A stretch of 64,000 bases of DNA from an uncultured Eubacteriales bacterium. Lineage in GTDB: Bacteria; Bacillota; Clostridia; Oscillospirales; Acutalibacteraceae. The notes below the pieces were generated by a model. That model was not told the DNA's origin and did not search any database. It saw only the letters and a list, made by a program, of their open reading frames with translations. The stretch is from positions 47,842 through 111,841 of the forward strand of contig CATONX010000005.1 of assembly GCA_951801675.1 (NCBI GenBank). Direction: 5' to 3'. Below, piece after piece: positions 51,863 to 61,255 of the stretch; position 1 is the stretch's first letter, and the number at the start of each line of letters is the position of its first letter. The position numbers were made by a program, and so were the translations under genes.

Positions 51863-52105
51863 TTACAGAACGTCGTTCTTCTTGAACAGCGCCTTGACGG
51901 TATCGGTCGGCTGGGCGCCGTTAGCGATCCACTTCTTGGCCTTCTCCGCGTCCACCTTCACAGTAGCCGGTTCGGTCAGGGGATTGTAATAGCCGATCTC
52001 CTCGATGAAACGGCCGTCACGGGGATAGCGGGAATCCGCCACCACAATGCGGTAGAACGGGGCCTTCTTCGCGCCCATGCGGCGCAGTCTGATTTTTACT
52101 GCCAT
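51863..52105 (-). CDS. rpsP: 30S ribosomal protein S16
   Basis: An 80-residue ribosomal protein. [20 protein letters not shown] and [20 protein letters not shown] are invariant family lines. AGGAGG precedes the start. It is followed 9 bases later by khpA. Confidence 0.97.
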   Translation of the reverse strand: MAVKIRLRRMGAKKAPFYRIVVADSRYPRDGRFIEEIGYYNPLTEPATVKVDAEKAKKWIANGAQPTDTVKALFKKNDVL

Positions 52106-52185
52106 TGGTCAGTTACCTCCTGAGAATAATAAAATGTAGTATCGTCAACACCAACAAACAAGTTTGCTTGGCACGCTACGACTTT

Positions 52186-53541
52186 TTACCTGGGGAACGC
52201 GCCCGGAGGGGGCATCCCCATCATGCGCCGGCGCTTCTTTCCCTTGCCGCCGAACTGCTTCATCATCTGCTGCATCTGCTCGAGCTGCTTGATGAGACGG
52301 TTGACATCCTCCACCTTCGTACCGCTGCCCGCGGCGATGCGGCGCTTGCGGGAAGGATTGATGGTGTCCACGCACGCACGCTCCCGCTTGGTCATGGACA
52401 GGATGATGGCCGCCGTGCGGTCCATCTGTTTATCCATCTGGGAATCGTCAATGTCCGCTTCTTTCAGATGCTTATCCATGCCCGGCAGGCTGCTCAGAAT
52501 CTGCTTGATGGGGCCGAGCTTGCGCACCTGGGCAAACTGGTCGAGCATGTCGTTATAATCCATTTTGTTTTCCGAAAAACGCCGGGCCATCTGCTCGGCC
52601 TTTTTCACGTCCAGCTGGGATTCGGCTCTCTCAATCAGGCTCAGGACATCGCCCATGCCCAAAATCCGCGACGCCATCCGTTCCGGATGGAAGGCTTCGA
52701 TCTCCTCGATCTTTTCGCCGGTGCCCGCGAACTTGATGGGTTTTCCCGTGACCGCCCGGACCGACAGAGCCGCGCCGCCGCGGGTGTCGCCGTCGAGCTT
52801 GGTAAGAACCACGCCGTCGATGCCCAGCGCCTCGTCAAAGGCCTTGGCTACGTTGACCGCGTCCTGGCCGGTCATGGCGTCCACCACCAGCAGGATTTCA
52901 TGGGGGCCTACCTCCGCCTTGATGCGCTTGAGCTCGTCCATAAGCGTCTCGTCGATGTGCAGCCGGCCGGCGGTATCCAGAAGCACCAAGTCGTTTCCAT
53001 AGTCCTTGGCATGCTTGACCGCTTCCTTGGCGATCTTGATGGGGTCCCCCTGACCCTGCTCAAAAACGGATACCCCCGCCTTTTCTCCCATGACCTTGAG
53101 CTGGGTGATGGCGGCGGGACGGTACACGTCGCAGGCGACCAGCAGGGGCCGGCGGCCCTGCTTTTTAAACATATGAGCGAGCTTGGCCGCATGGGTGGTT
53201 TTACCCGAGCCTTGCAAGCCGCAGAGCATGACAATCGTAGGGGGCTTTGGCGCGGATGCGATGCGTACGTTCTCGCCGCCCATGAGCGCCGTCAGCTCTT
53301 CGTTGACAATCTTGATGACATGCTGGGCAGGCGTAAGGCTTTCCATGACCTCGGCGCCCACCGCCCGTTCGGATACCTTGGCCACAAAGTCTTTGGCGAC
53401 CTTGTAGTTCACGTCCGCCTCCAGCAGGGCCAGGCGCACCTCGCGCATGGCTTCCTTGACGTCGGACTGGGACAGCTTTCCCTTTGACCGCAGCCGCTTA
53501 AATGCATTGCTCAGCTTATCCGAAAGACCTTCAAAGGCCAT
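52186..53541 (-). CDS. ffh: Signal recognition particle protein Ffh (SRP54)
   Basis: A 451-residue GTPase that brings signal-sequence-bearing ribosomes to the membrane with FtsY. The N domain starts MAFEGLSDKLSNAFKRLRSK; the G domain has the P loop GLQGSGKTTHAAKLA, DTAGRLHID and TKLDGDTRGG. The Met-rich M domain binds signal peptides and 4.5S RNA (SRKRRIAAGSGTKVEDVN). Its C-terminal tail MMGMPPPGAFPR is somewhat short. It follows ylxM by 24 bases. Confidence 0.97.
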   Translation of the reverse strand: MAFEGLSDKLSNAFKRLRSKGKLSQSDVKEAMREVRLALLEADVNYKVAKDFVAKVSERAVGAEVMESLTPAQHVIKIVNEELTALMGGENVRIASAPKPPTIVMLCGLQGSGKTTHAAKLAHMFKKQGRRPLLVACDVYRPAAITQLKVMGEKAGVSVFEQGQGDPIKIAKEAVKHAKDYGNDLVLLDTAGRLHIDETLMDELKRIKAEVGPHEILLVVDAMTGQDAVNVAKAFDEALGIDGVVLTKLDGDTRGGAALSVRAVTGKPIKFAGTGEKIEEIEAFHPERMASRILGMGDVLSLIERAESQLDVKKAEQMARRFSENKMDYNDMLDQFAQVRKLGPIKQILSSLPGMDKHLKEADIDDSQMDKQMDRTAAIILSMTKRERACVDTINPSRKRRIAAGSGTKVEDVNRLIKQLEQMQQMMKQFGGKGKKRRRMMGMPPPGAFPR

Positions 53542-53565
53542 TGTGTCTCCTCCCTTCGAGCACGT

Positions 53566-53934
53566 TTATTCCTCGTCGCACAGCGCTTCGGCCACTTTCG
53601 CGATCCGCCGCGCCTGCTCTTTTATGGTCGGCGAACCGCCGCAGCGGACGTTCGCCTCTTCAATCAGCCGGGCCGCTTCCAGAATACTTTGCAGGCCCTC
53701 TTCCATTTTCCCAAACCGCTTGGCAAGCCCCAGCCGCTCCTCCATTTCAAAGAGCTGGGCTTCCCCACGCTTGATGGAATCCCGCACGCCCTGGCGGGTG
53801 ATCCCTTCGTTTTGCGCAATTTCCGCCAGCGACAGGTCGTCGTTGTAATACAGGTCGATCACGTCGCGCTGCTTATCGGTGAGCATGTCGCCGTAAAAGT
53901 CCAGCAACACCGAGACTTGCAGGTTCTTTGCCAA
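53566..53934 (-). CDS. ylxM: YlxM/UPF0122 DNA-binding-like protein
   Basis: A 122-residue helix-turn-helix protein of the UPF0122 family. VLLDFYGDMLTDKQRDVIDL and LSLAEIAQNEGITRQGVRDSI are the sigma-70 region-4-like HTH. It is nearly always next to ffh and may affect SRP-related expression or function. The start TTG 53934 is chosen because GAGGGGGCG lies 7 bases upstream and the protein then begins at the family N terminus. A perfect hairpin lies just upstream of the ribosome binding site. Confidence 0.85.
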   Translation of the reverse strand: MAKNLQVSVLLDFYGDMLTDKQRDVIDLYYNDDLSLAEIAQNEGITRQGVRDSIKRGEAQLFEMEERLGLAKRFGKMEEGLQSILEAARLIEEANVRCGGSPTIKEQARRIAKVAEALCDEE

Positions 53935-53950
53935 CCGAAACGCCCCCTCG

Positions 53951-53975
53951 CCTGTAAAGAAAATTGCTTTACAGG
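53951..53975 (-). promoter_or_regulatory. Stem-loop at the 5' end of the ylxM-ffh mRNA
   Basis: The arms CCTGTAAAG (53951-53959) and CTTTACAGG (53967-53975) are perfectly complementary with a 7-base loop. The predicted transcription start is about 53974, so the hairpin would form the very 5' end of the message, directly before the ribosome binding site. It could stabilise the mRNA or gate translation. Confidence 0.6.
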
Positions 53976-53980
53976 TTCGT

Positions 53981-54009
53981 ATTATACAAGGTTTTCCTCC
54001 CCCTGTCAA
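53981..54009 (-). promoter_or_regulatory. Consensus sigma-A promoter of the ylxM-ffh-rpsP cluster
   Basis: On the minus strand -35 TTGACA (plus 54004-54009) and -10 TATAAT (plus 53981-53986) are separated by 17 bases, a perfect match. Confidence 0.85.
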
Positions 54010-54249
54010 GGCTTTTTCTTTACACCGAGTCCTCTTTTTTTACATTTCCTATGGGTTTCCGGATTCCATAGGAACGCGCTTCTCCCAAGCGCCATAAAAA
54101 GGCCCATTCTTGGCAGGCGTCTCAAAGCGTTCACCCCGCCGCTCGAAAACGGGGGCTTGTGCTCGAAACGAGGCGAATGCTATTTTATAGCTTGCTTCAC
54201 TCCAGCTGCAAGGGGCGCCTGAACCGGCATTGCCGGTAGGCCAGCAAAA
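54010..54249. other. Intergenic region between purD terminator and ylxM promoter
   Basis: About 240 bases. A perfect 7-base inverted repeat CCTATGG/CCATAGG (54048-54072) lies about 40 bases upstream of the ylxM promoter; a smaller ACCGGC/GCCGGT hairpin lies near 54219-54233. No gene is supported. Confidence 0.35.
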
Positions 54250-54279
54250 CAAAGGGCGTTCCCTTTCGGAACGCCCTTC
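54250..54279 (-). terminator. Terminator of the pur operon
   Basis: On the minus strand AAGGGCGTTCC and GGAACGCCCTT pair around a short A/G-rich loop, followed by TGTTTTG. It lies 10 bases after the purD stop. Confidence 0.8.
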
Positions 54280-54288
54280 CTATAACGA

Positions 54289-55560
54289 TTATTTCATGCC
54301 GATTCGGCCGATGTCGGTGCGGTAGTGTGCCCCGTCAAACCGAATGGTTTTCACCGCGTCGTACGCTTTGTCAAGCGCTTCGTCCAGGGTGTCCCCCAGC
54401 GCCGTCACGCCCAGCACCCGGCCGCCGTTTGTGGTAAACCGGCCGCCCTGATACGCGGTGCCCGCGTGGTACACAATCGCGCCGTCCACCTGGCCGTTTT
54501 CATCAAGCCCGGTGATTTCGATGCCCTTGGGGTAGCTTCCCGGGTACCCGCCCGACGCCATGACCACACAGGCGCAGGCTTCCTGGGACCACTGGATGTT
54601 AAGCGCATCAAGGCGCTCGTCGATCACCGCGTCGATGATGTCCAGCAGGTCAGTTTTCAGCCGTGGGAGCACCACTTGGGTCTCCGGGTCGCCGAACCGG
54701 GCGTTGTACTCGATGACCTTCGGGCCCTTCTCGGTAAGCATCAGGCCGAAATAGAGGCAGCCCTTGAAGGGGCGGCCCTCTTCATTCATGGCCTTGACCG
54801 TGGGCAGGAAAATTTCCTCCATGCAGCGCTTTGCCATCTCGTCGGAATAGAAGGGGTTGGGGCTCACGGTACCCATGCCGCCGGTATTGAGGCCCTTGTC
54901 CCCATCGAGAGCCCGCTTGTGGTCCTTGGAGGAAACCATGGGGCACAGGGTCTTGCCGTCGGTAAAGGACAGGACGGACACCTCCGGGCCGGTGAGGAAT
55001 TCCTCGATGACCACTCGGCTGCCGGATGCGCCGAACACCTTGTCTTCCATAATGGAATGAAGGGCGTCCTTGGCCTGTTCCTCGTTCTCCGCCAGGATGA
55101 CTCCCTTGCCCAATGCAAGGCCGTCCGCCTTGATGACGGTGGGATAGGTGTTCTGCTTCTGAATGTAGCGCAGAGCCTCCTTAGGATCGTCGAATACTTC
55201 GTATCCGGCGGTGGGAATGCCGTACTTTTTCATCAGGTTCTTGGAAAAGACCTTGCTGCCTTCAATGAGAGCGGCGTTCTGCCGGGGACCGAAGGCGCGA
55301 ATTCCTTCCTTCTCCAGCGCGTCCACCAAGCCCGCCATCAGCGGATCGTCGGGTGCGACGAACACCAAGTCTACCTTCAGCTCCTTCGCGAGCTTGACGA
55401 TTGCGTCCACGTCGGTGCCGGACACGTTGTGGCACACCGCGTCCCGGGAGATGCCGCCGTTGCCCGGCGCGCAGTGAATGGCGCCGCAGCGCTTGCTTTC
55501 CTTGAGCTTGCGGATGAGGGCGTGCTCCCGCCCGCCGCCGCCGACCATTAAGATATCCAT
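54289..55560 (-). CDS. purD: Phosphoribosylamine-glycine ligase
   Basis: A 423-residue ATP-grasp enzyme (GAR synthetase) that joins glycine to phosphoribosylamine. MDILMVGGGGREHALIRKL is the family N terminus; the ATP-grasp lines TVIKADGLALGKGV, EEFLTGPEVSVLSF and FGLMLTEKGPKVIEYNARFG are present. It is the last gene of purE-F-M-N-H-D. Glycine for the reaction can come from GlyA. Confidence 0.97.
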   Translation of the reverse strand: MDILMVGGGGREHALIRKLKESKRCGAIHCAPGNGGISRDAVCHNVSGTDVDAIVKLAKELKVDLVFVAPDDPLMAGLVDALEKEGIRAFGPRQNAALIEGSKVFSKNLMKKYGIPTAGYEVFDDPKEALRYIQKQNTYPTVIKADGLALGKGVILAENEEQAKDALHSIMEDKVFGASGSRVVIEEFLTGPEVSVLSFTDGKTLCPMVSSKDHKRALDGDKGLNTGGMGTVSPNPFYSDEMAKRCMEEIFLPTVKAMNEEGRPFKGCLYFGLMLTEKGPKVIEYNARFGDPETQVVLPRLKTDLLDIIDAVIDERLDALNIQWSQEACACVVMASGGYPGSYPKGIEITGLDENGQVDGAIVYHAGTAYQGGRFTTNGGRVLGVTALGDTLDEALDKAYDAVKTIRFDGAHYRTDIGRIGMK

Positions 55561-55592
55561 CGGGATTCCTTCCTTTCGGGAGAAAATAAAGT

Positions 55593-57146
55593 TTAGTGCT
55601 TGAAATGGCGCATGCCGGTAAAGACCATGGCGATGCCCGCCTTGTCGGCGGCGTCGATGCTTTCCTGGTCGCGGATGGAGCCGCCGGGCTGGATGATGGC
55701 GGTGATGCCCGCCTTCTGGGCGGTTTCTACACAGTCAGGGAACGGGAAGAAGGCGTCCGAGCCCATGACGCTGCCCGCCGCCTTATCGCCGGCGTACTTG
55801 ATGGCCAGCTCCAGGGCGGTGATGCGGTTGGTCTGGCCCGGACCGATGCCCACGGTGGCGTTGTTCTTCGCCAGGGCGATGCCGTTGGACTTTACGTGCT
55901 TGACCACTTTCCAGACAAACCGGAGCTGCTCCATTTCTTCAGGGGTAGGCTCACGCTTGGTGACGCATTTGAGGTCCGCCTCGTTCATCAGCTCGGTATC
56001 CAGGCTCTGGACCAGCAGGCCGCCGGCCACCTTCTTCATGTCTAAGAGTTCCTTAGAGTTGGGCTTTGCCAAGTTCGGCAGCTTTAAGAGACGGATGTTT
56101 TTCTTCTGGGTGAGAATCGCAAGCGCGTCCTCATCAAAGTCAGGCGCCAGAATGATTTCCAAGAAAATCTTCGCCAGCTCCTGGGCGGTATCCTTATCCA
56201 CCGGGCGGTTTAACGCCACGATTCCGCCGAAGATGGAAACCGGGTCGGCGTCATAGGCGTTTTTGTACGCTTGGCAGATGGTTTCGCCGGTGCCCACACC
56301 GCAGGGATTCGCGTGCTTGACGGCTACCGCCACCGGCTTTTCTTCGCCGAACTCCTTGAGCAGGTCGAGCGCGCCGTTTGCGTCGTTGATGTTGTTGTAA
56401 GAAAGCTCCTTGCCGTGGAGCTGCTCGGCCGCGTCGAGAGTATTGTCGTGGTTGCCGATCTCCCGGTAGAAGGCGGCCTTCTGGTGGGGGTTCTCGCCGT
56501 AGCGCAGGTCCTGCACCTTTTCATAGGTCAAAGACAGGTCGTCAGGCAGGCCCTCTTCCCCGCGCTGGCGGCGCAGGTAGGTAGAAATCATGGTGTCGTA
56601 CTGGGCGGTATGGTCAAATACCTTTCCCGCCAGGGCGAACTTGGTGTCTCTCGAAACCGCCCCGTTCTCCTTATACTCCGCGATCACCTTGCCGTAATCC
56701 GCCGGGTCCACGATCACCGACACGTCCTGCCAGTTTTTCGCCGCGGCGCGGATCATGGTGGGGCCGCCGATGTCAATGTTCTCAATGGCGTCCTCCAGGG
56801 TAACGCCGGGCTTTAGGATGGTCTGCTTAAAGGGATAGAGGTTGATGGCCACCACGTCGATGGGGGTGACGCCCAGCTTCTCAAGCTGCTGCATGTGCGC
56901 AGGGTTGCCGCGCATGGCAAGAATGCCCGCATGGATCATGGGATGCAGGGTTTTTACCCGGCCGTCCAGGCATTCCGGGAACCCGGTCACATCGGACACG
57001 CCGGTGACCGGCACGCCCGCTTCCTTTAGGGCCTTGGCGGTTCCGCCCGTGGAGAGCACCTCAAAGCCCAGAGCCACCAATTCTTTCGCAAAATCCACAA
57101 TGCCCGTTTTATCGGATACGCTGAGTATCGCACGTTTCTGATTCAT
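55593..57146 (-). CDS. purH: Bifunctional AICAR transformylase/IMP cyclohydrolase
   Basis: A 517-residue enzyme for the last two steps to IMP. The N-terminal cyclohydrolase begins [19 protein letters not shown] with [11 protein letters not shown] and [11 protein letters not shown]. The transformylase part contains [11 protein letters not shown], with the Lys-His pair, and [12 protein letters not shown] start at ATG 57146, the family N terminus. A formyl donor (10-formyl-THF) links it to glyA. Confidence 0.97.
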   Translation of the reverse strand: MNQKRAILSVSDKTGIVDFAKELVALGFEVLSTGGTAKALKEAGVPVTGVSDVTGFPECLDGRVKTLHPMIHAGILAMRGNPAHMQQLEKLGVTPIDVVAINLYPFKQTILKPGVTLEDAIENIDIGGPTMIRAAAKNWQDVSVIVDPADYGKVIAEYKENGAVSRDTKFALAGKVFDHTAQYDTMISTYLRRQRGEEGLPDDLSLTYEKVQDLRYGENPHQKAAFYREIGNHDNTLDAAEQLHGKELSYNNINDANGALDLLKEFGEEKPVAVAVKHANPCGVGTGETICQAYKNAYDADPVSIFGGIVALNRPVDKDTAQELAKIFLEIILAPDFDEDALAILTQKKNIRLLKLPNLAKPNSKELLDMKKVAGGLLVQSLDTELMNEADLKCVTKREPTPEEMEQLRFVWKVVKHVKSNGIALAKNNATVGIGPGQTNRITALELAIKYAGDKAAGSVMGSDAFFPFPDCVETAQKAGITAIIQPGGSIRDQESIDAADKAGIAMVFTGMRHFKH

Positions 57147-57225
57147 CCCGCAAGTCTCCTCTTTTCGTTTCTCGTTTAACCGAACACAGGACACCCGGCG
57201 AACGTTTGCCAGGTGTCCTATGTAT

Positions 57226-57846
57226 TTACCGAATTCTGGTGTGATTGCCGTCGATCTCGACCCGGCCTTCGCAGAACAGGGAAACCGCCTTGGGAAGCAG
57301 CTTCCATTCCGCTTCTTCCATCACCCGCCGCTGCAGGGTTTCGGGCGTGTCCGCCTCGAGCACAGCTACCGGCTGCTGGAGCAGGATGGCTCCGCCGTCG
57401 GTCACTTCGTTGACAAAGTGCACCGTCGCGCCGGTCACCTTCACGCCCTTCTCCAGGACCGCCTCGTGGACCTTCAGGCCGTAAAACCCATCCCCGCAGA
57501 AGGAGGGGATCAGGGAGGGATGGATGTTTAAGATTTTGTTGCTGTACCGGGAAAGGACCCGCTCTCCTAAAATAGAGAGAAAGCCAGCCAGCACCACAAG
57601 GTCCGCCTTGCATGCATCTAAAGCCTCGGCGAGTGCCTCATCAAACTGCTCGGGAGAGCGGCCCTTGCGGGCTACCACTTTGGCAGGCACCCCCGCCTTT
57701 TTAGCCCGCTCCAAGGCATAGACGCCTTCCCGGCTGGCGATGACCTGGACGATCTTCCCGTTCTTGATCTCGCCTCTCGCTTGGGCATCCAAAAGCGCCT
57801 GCAGATTGGTGCCGCCGCCCGATACCAAAACCGCGATGTTTAGCAT
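57226..57846 (-). CDS. purN: Phosphoribosylglycinamide formyltransferase
   Basis: A 206-residue 10-formyl-THF-dependent transformylase. [20 protein letters not shown] binds the phosphate of GAR; the catalytic Asn-His-Asp set is in [10 protein letters not shown] and [19 protein letters not shown]. Its ATG lies inside the last codons of purM, overlapping by 7 bases. All family blocks are intact. Confidence 0.96.
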   Translation of the reverse strand: MLNIAVLVSGGGTNLQALLDAQARGEIKNGKIVQVIASREGVYALERAKKAGVPAKVVARKGRSPEQFDEALAEALDACKADLVVLAGFLSILGERVLSRYSNKILNIHPSLIPSFCGDGFYGLKVHEAVLEKGVKVTGATVHFVNEVTDGGAILLQQPVAVLEADTPETLQRRVMEEAEWKLLPKAVSLFCEGRVEIDGNHTRIR

Positions 57847-58871
57847 AGCTCGACACCCTCGCCGTCCTTCACCTCGCCCAGGATGCAGGCGTTCTCGCCC
57901 GCTTCCTTGAGCACGGAAATCGCCTTGTCCGCTTCGTCGGCCGGCAGGGCGATGCACAGGCCCACGCCCATGTTGAAGGTGTTGAACATATCCCGCTCAG
58001 GCACGCCGCCGGTACGCTGGAGCACATGGAAGATGGGCAGCACCGGCACGGCCGCTTTTTCGATGCGGGCCATCTGGCCGGGACGGAGCATACGCGGGAT
58101 GTTCTCATAAAAGCCGCCGCCGGTAATGTGGGAAACGGCGTGTACGTCGCATTCCTCCATGAGCTTTAAGAGGGGCTTGACGTAAATCTTCGTCGGGGTC
58201 AGCAGCTCCTCGCCCAGGGTCTTGCCCAGCTCCTCCACATGCAGGTTCAGGTTCTGCTCGCCCACATGGAAGATTTTGCGCACCAGGGAAAAGCCGTTGG
58301 AATGCACGCCCGAAGAGGACACGCCGATGAGCACGTCCCCAGGCTTCACCTTGCTTCCGTCTACAATCTTGTCCTTGTCAACCATGCCCACCGAGAAGCC
58401 GGCCAGGTCGTATTCGTCCACCGGATAAAACCCGGGCATTTCCGCTGTTTCGCCGCCGATGAGGGCGCAGCCCGCCTGCACGCAGCCTTCCGCCACGCCG
58501 GAGACGATGGCCGCCACCCGTTCGGGAACATTGCGGCCCACGGCGATGTAATCGAGGAAGAAAAGGGGCTTCGCGCCGCAGCAGACCACGTCGTTGACGC
58601 ACATGGCCACGCAGTCGATGCCGACGGTGTCGTGCTTATCCAGCAAAAACGCAATTTTCAGTTTGGTACCTACCCCGTCGGTACCGGAGACCAGGACCGG
58701 GTTCTTCATGCCGCCCAAATCCGGCTCAAACAGGCCGCCGAACCCGCCGATGCCCGACAGCACGCCCGGAATCTTCGTGCGCGCCACGTGGGATTTCATC
58801 AATTCCACCGCTTTGTAGCCGGCGGTCACATCAACGCCCGCCGCCTTATAGCTGTCCGAAAAACTGTTCAT
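57840..58871 (-). CDS. purM: Phosphoribosylformylglycinamidine cyclo-ligase
   Basis: A 343-residue AIR synthetase that closes the imidazole ring using [38 protein letters not shown] and [14 protein letters not shown] are the standard blocks. ATG 58871 has GGTGG and AGGA near it; upstream in-frame codons are not family-like. It is translated just upstream of purN. Confidence 0.96.
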   Translation of the reverse strand: MNSFSDSYKAAGVDVTAGYKAVELMKSHVARTKIPGVLSGIGGFGGLFEPDLGGMKNPVLVSGTDGVGTKLKIAFLLDKHDTVGIDCVAMCVNDVVCCGAKPLFFLDYIAVGRNVPERVAAIVSGVAEGCVQAGCALIGGETAEMPGFYPVDEYDLAGFSVGMVDKDKIVDGSKVKPGDVLIGVSSSGVHSNGFSLVRKIFHVGEQNLNLHVEELGKTLGEELLTPTKIYVKPLLKLMEECDVHAVSHITGGGFYENIPRMLRPGQMARIEKAAVPVLPIFHVLQRTGGVPERDMFNTFNMGVGLCIALPADEADKAISVLKEAGENACILGEVKDGEGVELC

Positions 58872-58959
58872 TCCTACCACCATTTCCCCGGCGGCCTTCC
58901 TTCGCCGCCAGTTTCTCATTGTCAAACGGCAACTGCCGCCGTATCGTTTGCTTTCGGGC

Positions 58960-60378
58960 TTACGCCTTTATTTTCTGATCGTACTTGTCCTTTGGCATCT
59001 CGTCGGGCACCTCAATGGGATACTGGCCGGTGAAGCATGCGTCGCACATTTGCAGATTCGACTCCTTGGCGATGGCGTGCACCCCTTCGATGCTTAAGTA
59101 TCCCAGGGAATCCGCGCCGATGTGGTCACGGATTTCGTCGATGGACATCTTACATGCGATCAGATGATCCCGGGAGCTGATGTCGGTGCCGAAGTAGCAC
59201 GGGTGCATAAAAGGCGGAGAGGAGATGCGCATATGTACTTCTGTAGCGCCCGCCGCCCGCAGGTTGGCTACGATATTCGCGCAGGTGGTACCGCGGACAA
59301 TGGAATCGTCCACCAGTACCACTCGTTTGCCCTTGACCGCCGCGCCCAAAGCTCCCAGTTTGATGCTCACCGAGCGTTCCCGCTGTTTCTGGGTTTCCTG
59401 GATAAAGGTGCGGCCGATGTATCGGTTCTTCACAAAGCCCATGCCGTAGGGAATCCCCGATTCATAGGAATATCCCAGCGCCGCGTCCAGCCCCGAGTCG
59501 GGCACGCCCATAACCAAGTCCGCCTCCACCGGATGCTCCTGGGCCAGGATACGCCCCGCGTTCTGGCGGGCGAAATGCACGCTCTGGCCGTCGATGATGG
59601 AGTCAGGCCGGGCGAAATAGACAAATTCAAAGATACACAAAGACGACTTCTGGCCGCAGTGGTCTTTGAGGCTGTGAAGGCCGTTTTCGTCCGCCACCAC
59701 AACCTCGCCGGGCTCCACGTCACGCACATAGTCGGCGCCCAGAGAGGTCAGCGCGCAGGTCTCCGATGCAAAGCAGTAGCTTTCTCCGAGCTTTCCGATG
59801 CACAGCGGCCGGAACCCCTGGGGGTCTCTGGCAGCAATGAGCTTCTTCGGAGACATCATGACGAGAGAATAAGCGCCTTTGAGCTTTTTCATGGCGTTTA
59901 CCAGCGCCTGCTCGATGGAACCGGCGTTCAAACGCTCCCGGGCAATGATGTAAGCGATGATCTCCGCGTCGCAGGAGGTCTGGAAGATGGCGCCGCCGTA
60001 TTCGAGCTCCTTTTTGAGCTCGGGAATGTTTACAATGCTGCCGTTATGGCCGATGGCAAGGGTCCCCTTGACATAGCGCATCACCAGCGGCTGGGAATTC
60101 GCCCGTTCCAGCTTATCGCTGGGGGAATAGCGCACGTGGCCGATGGCAATCTGCCCGCTGCCCAGCTTTTTCATGGTCCTTTCGTCGAACACGTCGGGCA
60201 CAAGCCCCATGTCCTTATGGACGGTGATGACGCCGCCGTCGTTGACCGCGATGCCCGCGCTTTCCTGGCCGCGATGCTGCAAGGCATAGAGGGCCAGATA
60301 AGTTTCCTCCGCTACCTGCAACCCGTCCTTGTTGTAAATACCAAATAGTCCGCATTCTTCATGAGGCTTGTGCGCCAT
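58960..60378 (-). CDS. purF: Amidophosphoribosyltransferase
   Basis: A 472-residue enzyme of the first committed purine step. After a short propeptide (MAHKPHEE) Cys9 of CGLFGIY becomes the N-terminal nucleophile. The PRPP loop is [14 protein letters not shown]. Cysteines in [11 protein letters not shown] and [10 protein letters not shown] are the 4Fe-4S ligands of the Bacillus-type enzyme, so an oxygen-sensitive cluster and feedback regulation by nucleotides are expected. Confidence 0.97.
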   Translation of the reverse strand: MAHKPHEECGLFGIYNKDGLQVAEETYLALYALQHRGQESAGIAVNDGGVITVHKDMGLVPDVFDERTMKKLGSGQIAIGHVRYSPSDKLERANSQPLVMRYVKGTLAIGHNGSIVNIPELKKELEYGGAIFQTSCDAEIIAYIIARERLNAGSIEQALVNAMKKLKGAYSLVMMSPKKLIAARDPQGFRPLCIGKLGESYCFASETCALTSLGADYVRDVEPGEVVVADENGLHSLKDHCGQKSSLCIFEFVYFARPDSIIDGQSVHFARQNAGRILAQEHPVEADLVMGVPDSGLDAALGYSYESGIPYGMGFVKNRYIGRTFIQETQKQRERSVSIKLGALGAAVKGKRVVLVDDSIVRGTTCANIVANLRAAGATEVHMRISSPPFMHPCYFGTDISSRDHLIACKMSIDEIRDHIGADSLGYLSIEGVHAIAKESNLQMCDACFTGQYPIEVPDEMPKDKYDQKIKA

Positions 60379-60431
60379 GCTAACACTCCTTATCCATTCT
60401 GTCCTCGGTTTCCGTTTTTCCCGCATCCGGC

Positions 60432-60938
60432 TCACAGGGTATCGAGCTTTTCCCTAAGCGCCGCGTCCTTTTTGAGCACTCCTTCGGTCATGTCCTTCTT
60501 CATGGCGGTCAGCTTTTCGGCCACTCCCTCGTCGGACAGAGCCAGCATCTGGGCGGCTAAGATGGCCGCGTTCTTCGCCCCGTCGATGGCGACGGTGGCA
60601 ACCGGGATGCCGCTTGGCATCTGCACGGTGGCAAGCAGCGCGTCAAGCCCGTCGAGCGTGGAAGACTTGACCGGAATGCCAATGACCGGCAACGTGGTGT
60701 GAGCGGCCAGCACGCCCGCCAAATGGGCGGCCTTCCCCGCCGCGGCAATGATGACACCAAAGCCGTTGTCCTTCGCATTCGACGCGAAAGCCATCGCCTG
60801 GGCCGGGGTGCGGTGGGCGGACATGACATGGGCCTCCACCGGGATGCCGAATTCCTTAAGCTGCTTGATTGCGGCGGACACCACCGGCAAGTCACTGTCG
60901 CTTCCCATGATGACGGCTACCTTTTTCGTTTGCTGCAT
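60432..60938 (-). CDS. purE: N5-carboxyaminoimidazole ribonucleotide mutase
   Basis: A 168-residue class I Pur[21 protein letters not shown] and [15 protein letters not shown] with the catalytic Ser and His, plus [20 protein letters not shown]. It would need PurK or act on AIR directly; purK, purC, purB and purL are not in the window. ATG 60938 has GGAGAGAAGGA upstream. It is the first gene after a long structured leader. Confidence 0.96.
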   Translation of the reverse strand: MQQTKKVAVIMGSDSDLPVVSAAIKQLKEFGIPVEAHVMSAHRTPAQAMAFASNAKDNGFGVIIAAAGKAAHLAGVLAAHTTLPVIGIPVKSSTLDGLDALLATVQMPSGIPVATVAIDGAKNAAILAAQMLALSDEGVAEKLTAMKKDMTEGVLKKDAALREKLDTL

Positions 60939-61146
60939 CGTCCTTCTCTCCTTTTCTCCAAAGCCTGTCCGCCTCAAAAACAAACAGGAAGGCTGCGACG
61001 CATAAAATCGACGCAGCCTTATCTTCATTCAAACGCTATGGTCTGTCCGAGGCGGCAAAAATGGACATACAACCCGTGGGATGTTTCCTACCACATACGA
61101 AACAAACATTTTTGAGCACAGTTTCGCCACCCCACACTGTTTTCTA
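60939..61146 (-). promoter_or_regulatory. Long structured leader of the purEFMNHD operon (candidate riboswitch)
   Basis: About 205 transcribed bases precede purE. Read on the minus strand, TGTCC and GGACA (plus 61063-61067 and 61044-61048) enclose a loop containing CCGCCTC (plus 61049-61055). A strong AAGGCTGCG/CGCAGCCTT hairpin (plus 60989-61020) follows, then TTTGTTTTTG. A GAGGCGG (plus 60969-60975) could pair with the CCGCCTC. The GCCGCCT loop recalls the ZTP (pfl) riboswitch, but the rest of that motif is not clearly matched, and no classical purine-aptamer sequence is visible. Confidence 0.45.
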
Positions 61147-61152
61147 CCTGCT

Positions 61153-61181
61153 ATTTTATACGATTTTCCGACCAAATTCAA
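61153..61181 (-). promoter_or_regulatory. Sigma-A promoter of the pur operon
   Basis: On the minus strand -35 TTGAAT (plus 61176-61181) and -10 TAAAAT (plus 61153-61158) have a 17-base spacer. No PurR box was recognised. Confidence 0.6.
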
Positions 61182-61255
61182 GGAATCCGCCAACGAATCG
61201 TAAATTTTGTGTAGTTATCAGCATAAGGGCCGAAAATGGTTTCTTCTTTTGTGCA

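Noticed and set aside
52105..53487. Long open frame (460 codons) antisense to ffh
   Set aside because: Exact mirror of the Ffh coding region with no independent signals.
59122..60348. Long open frame (408 codons) antisense to purF
   Set aside because: Mirror of purF. No promoter, ribosome binding site or recognisable protein motifs.
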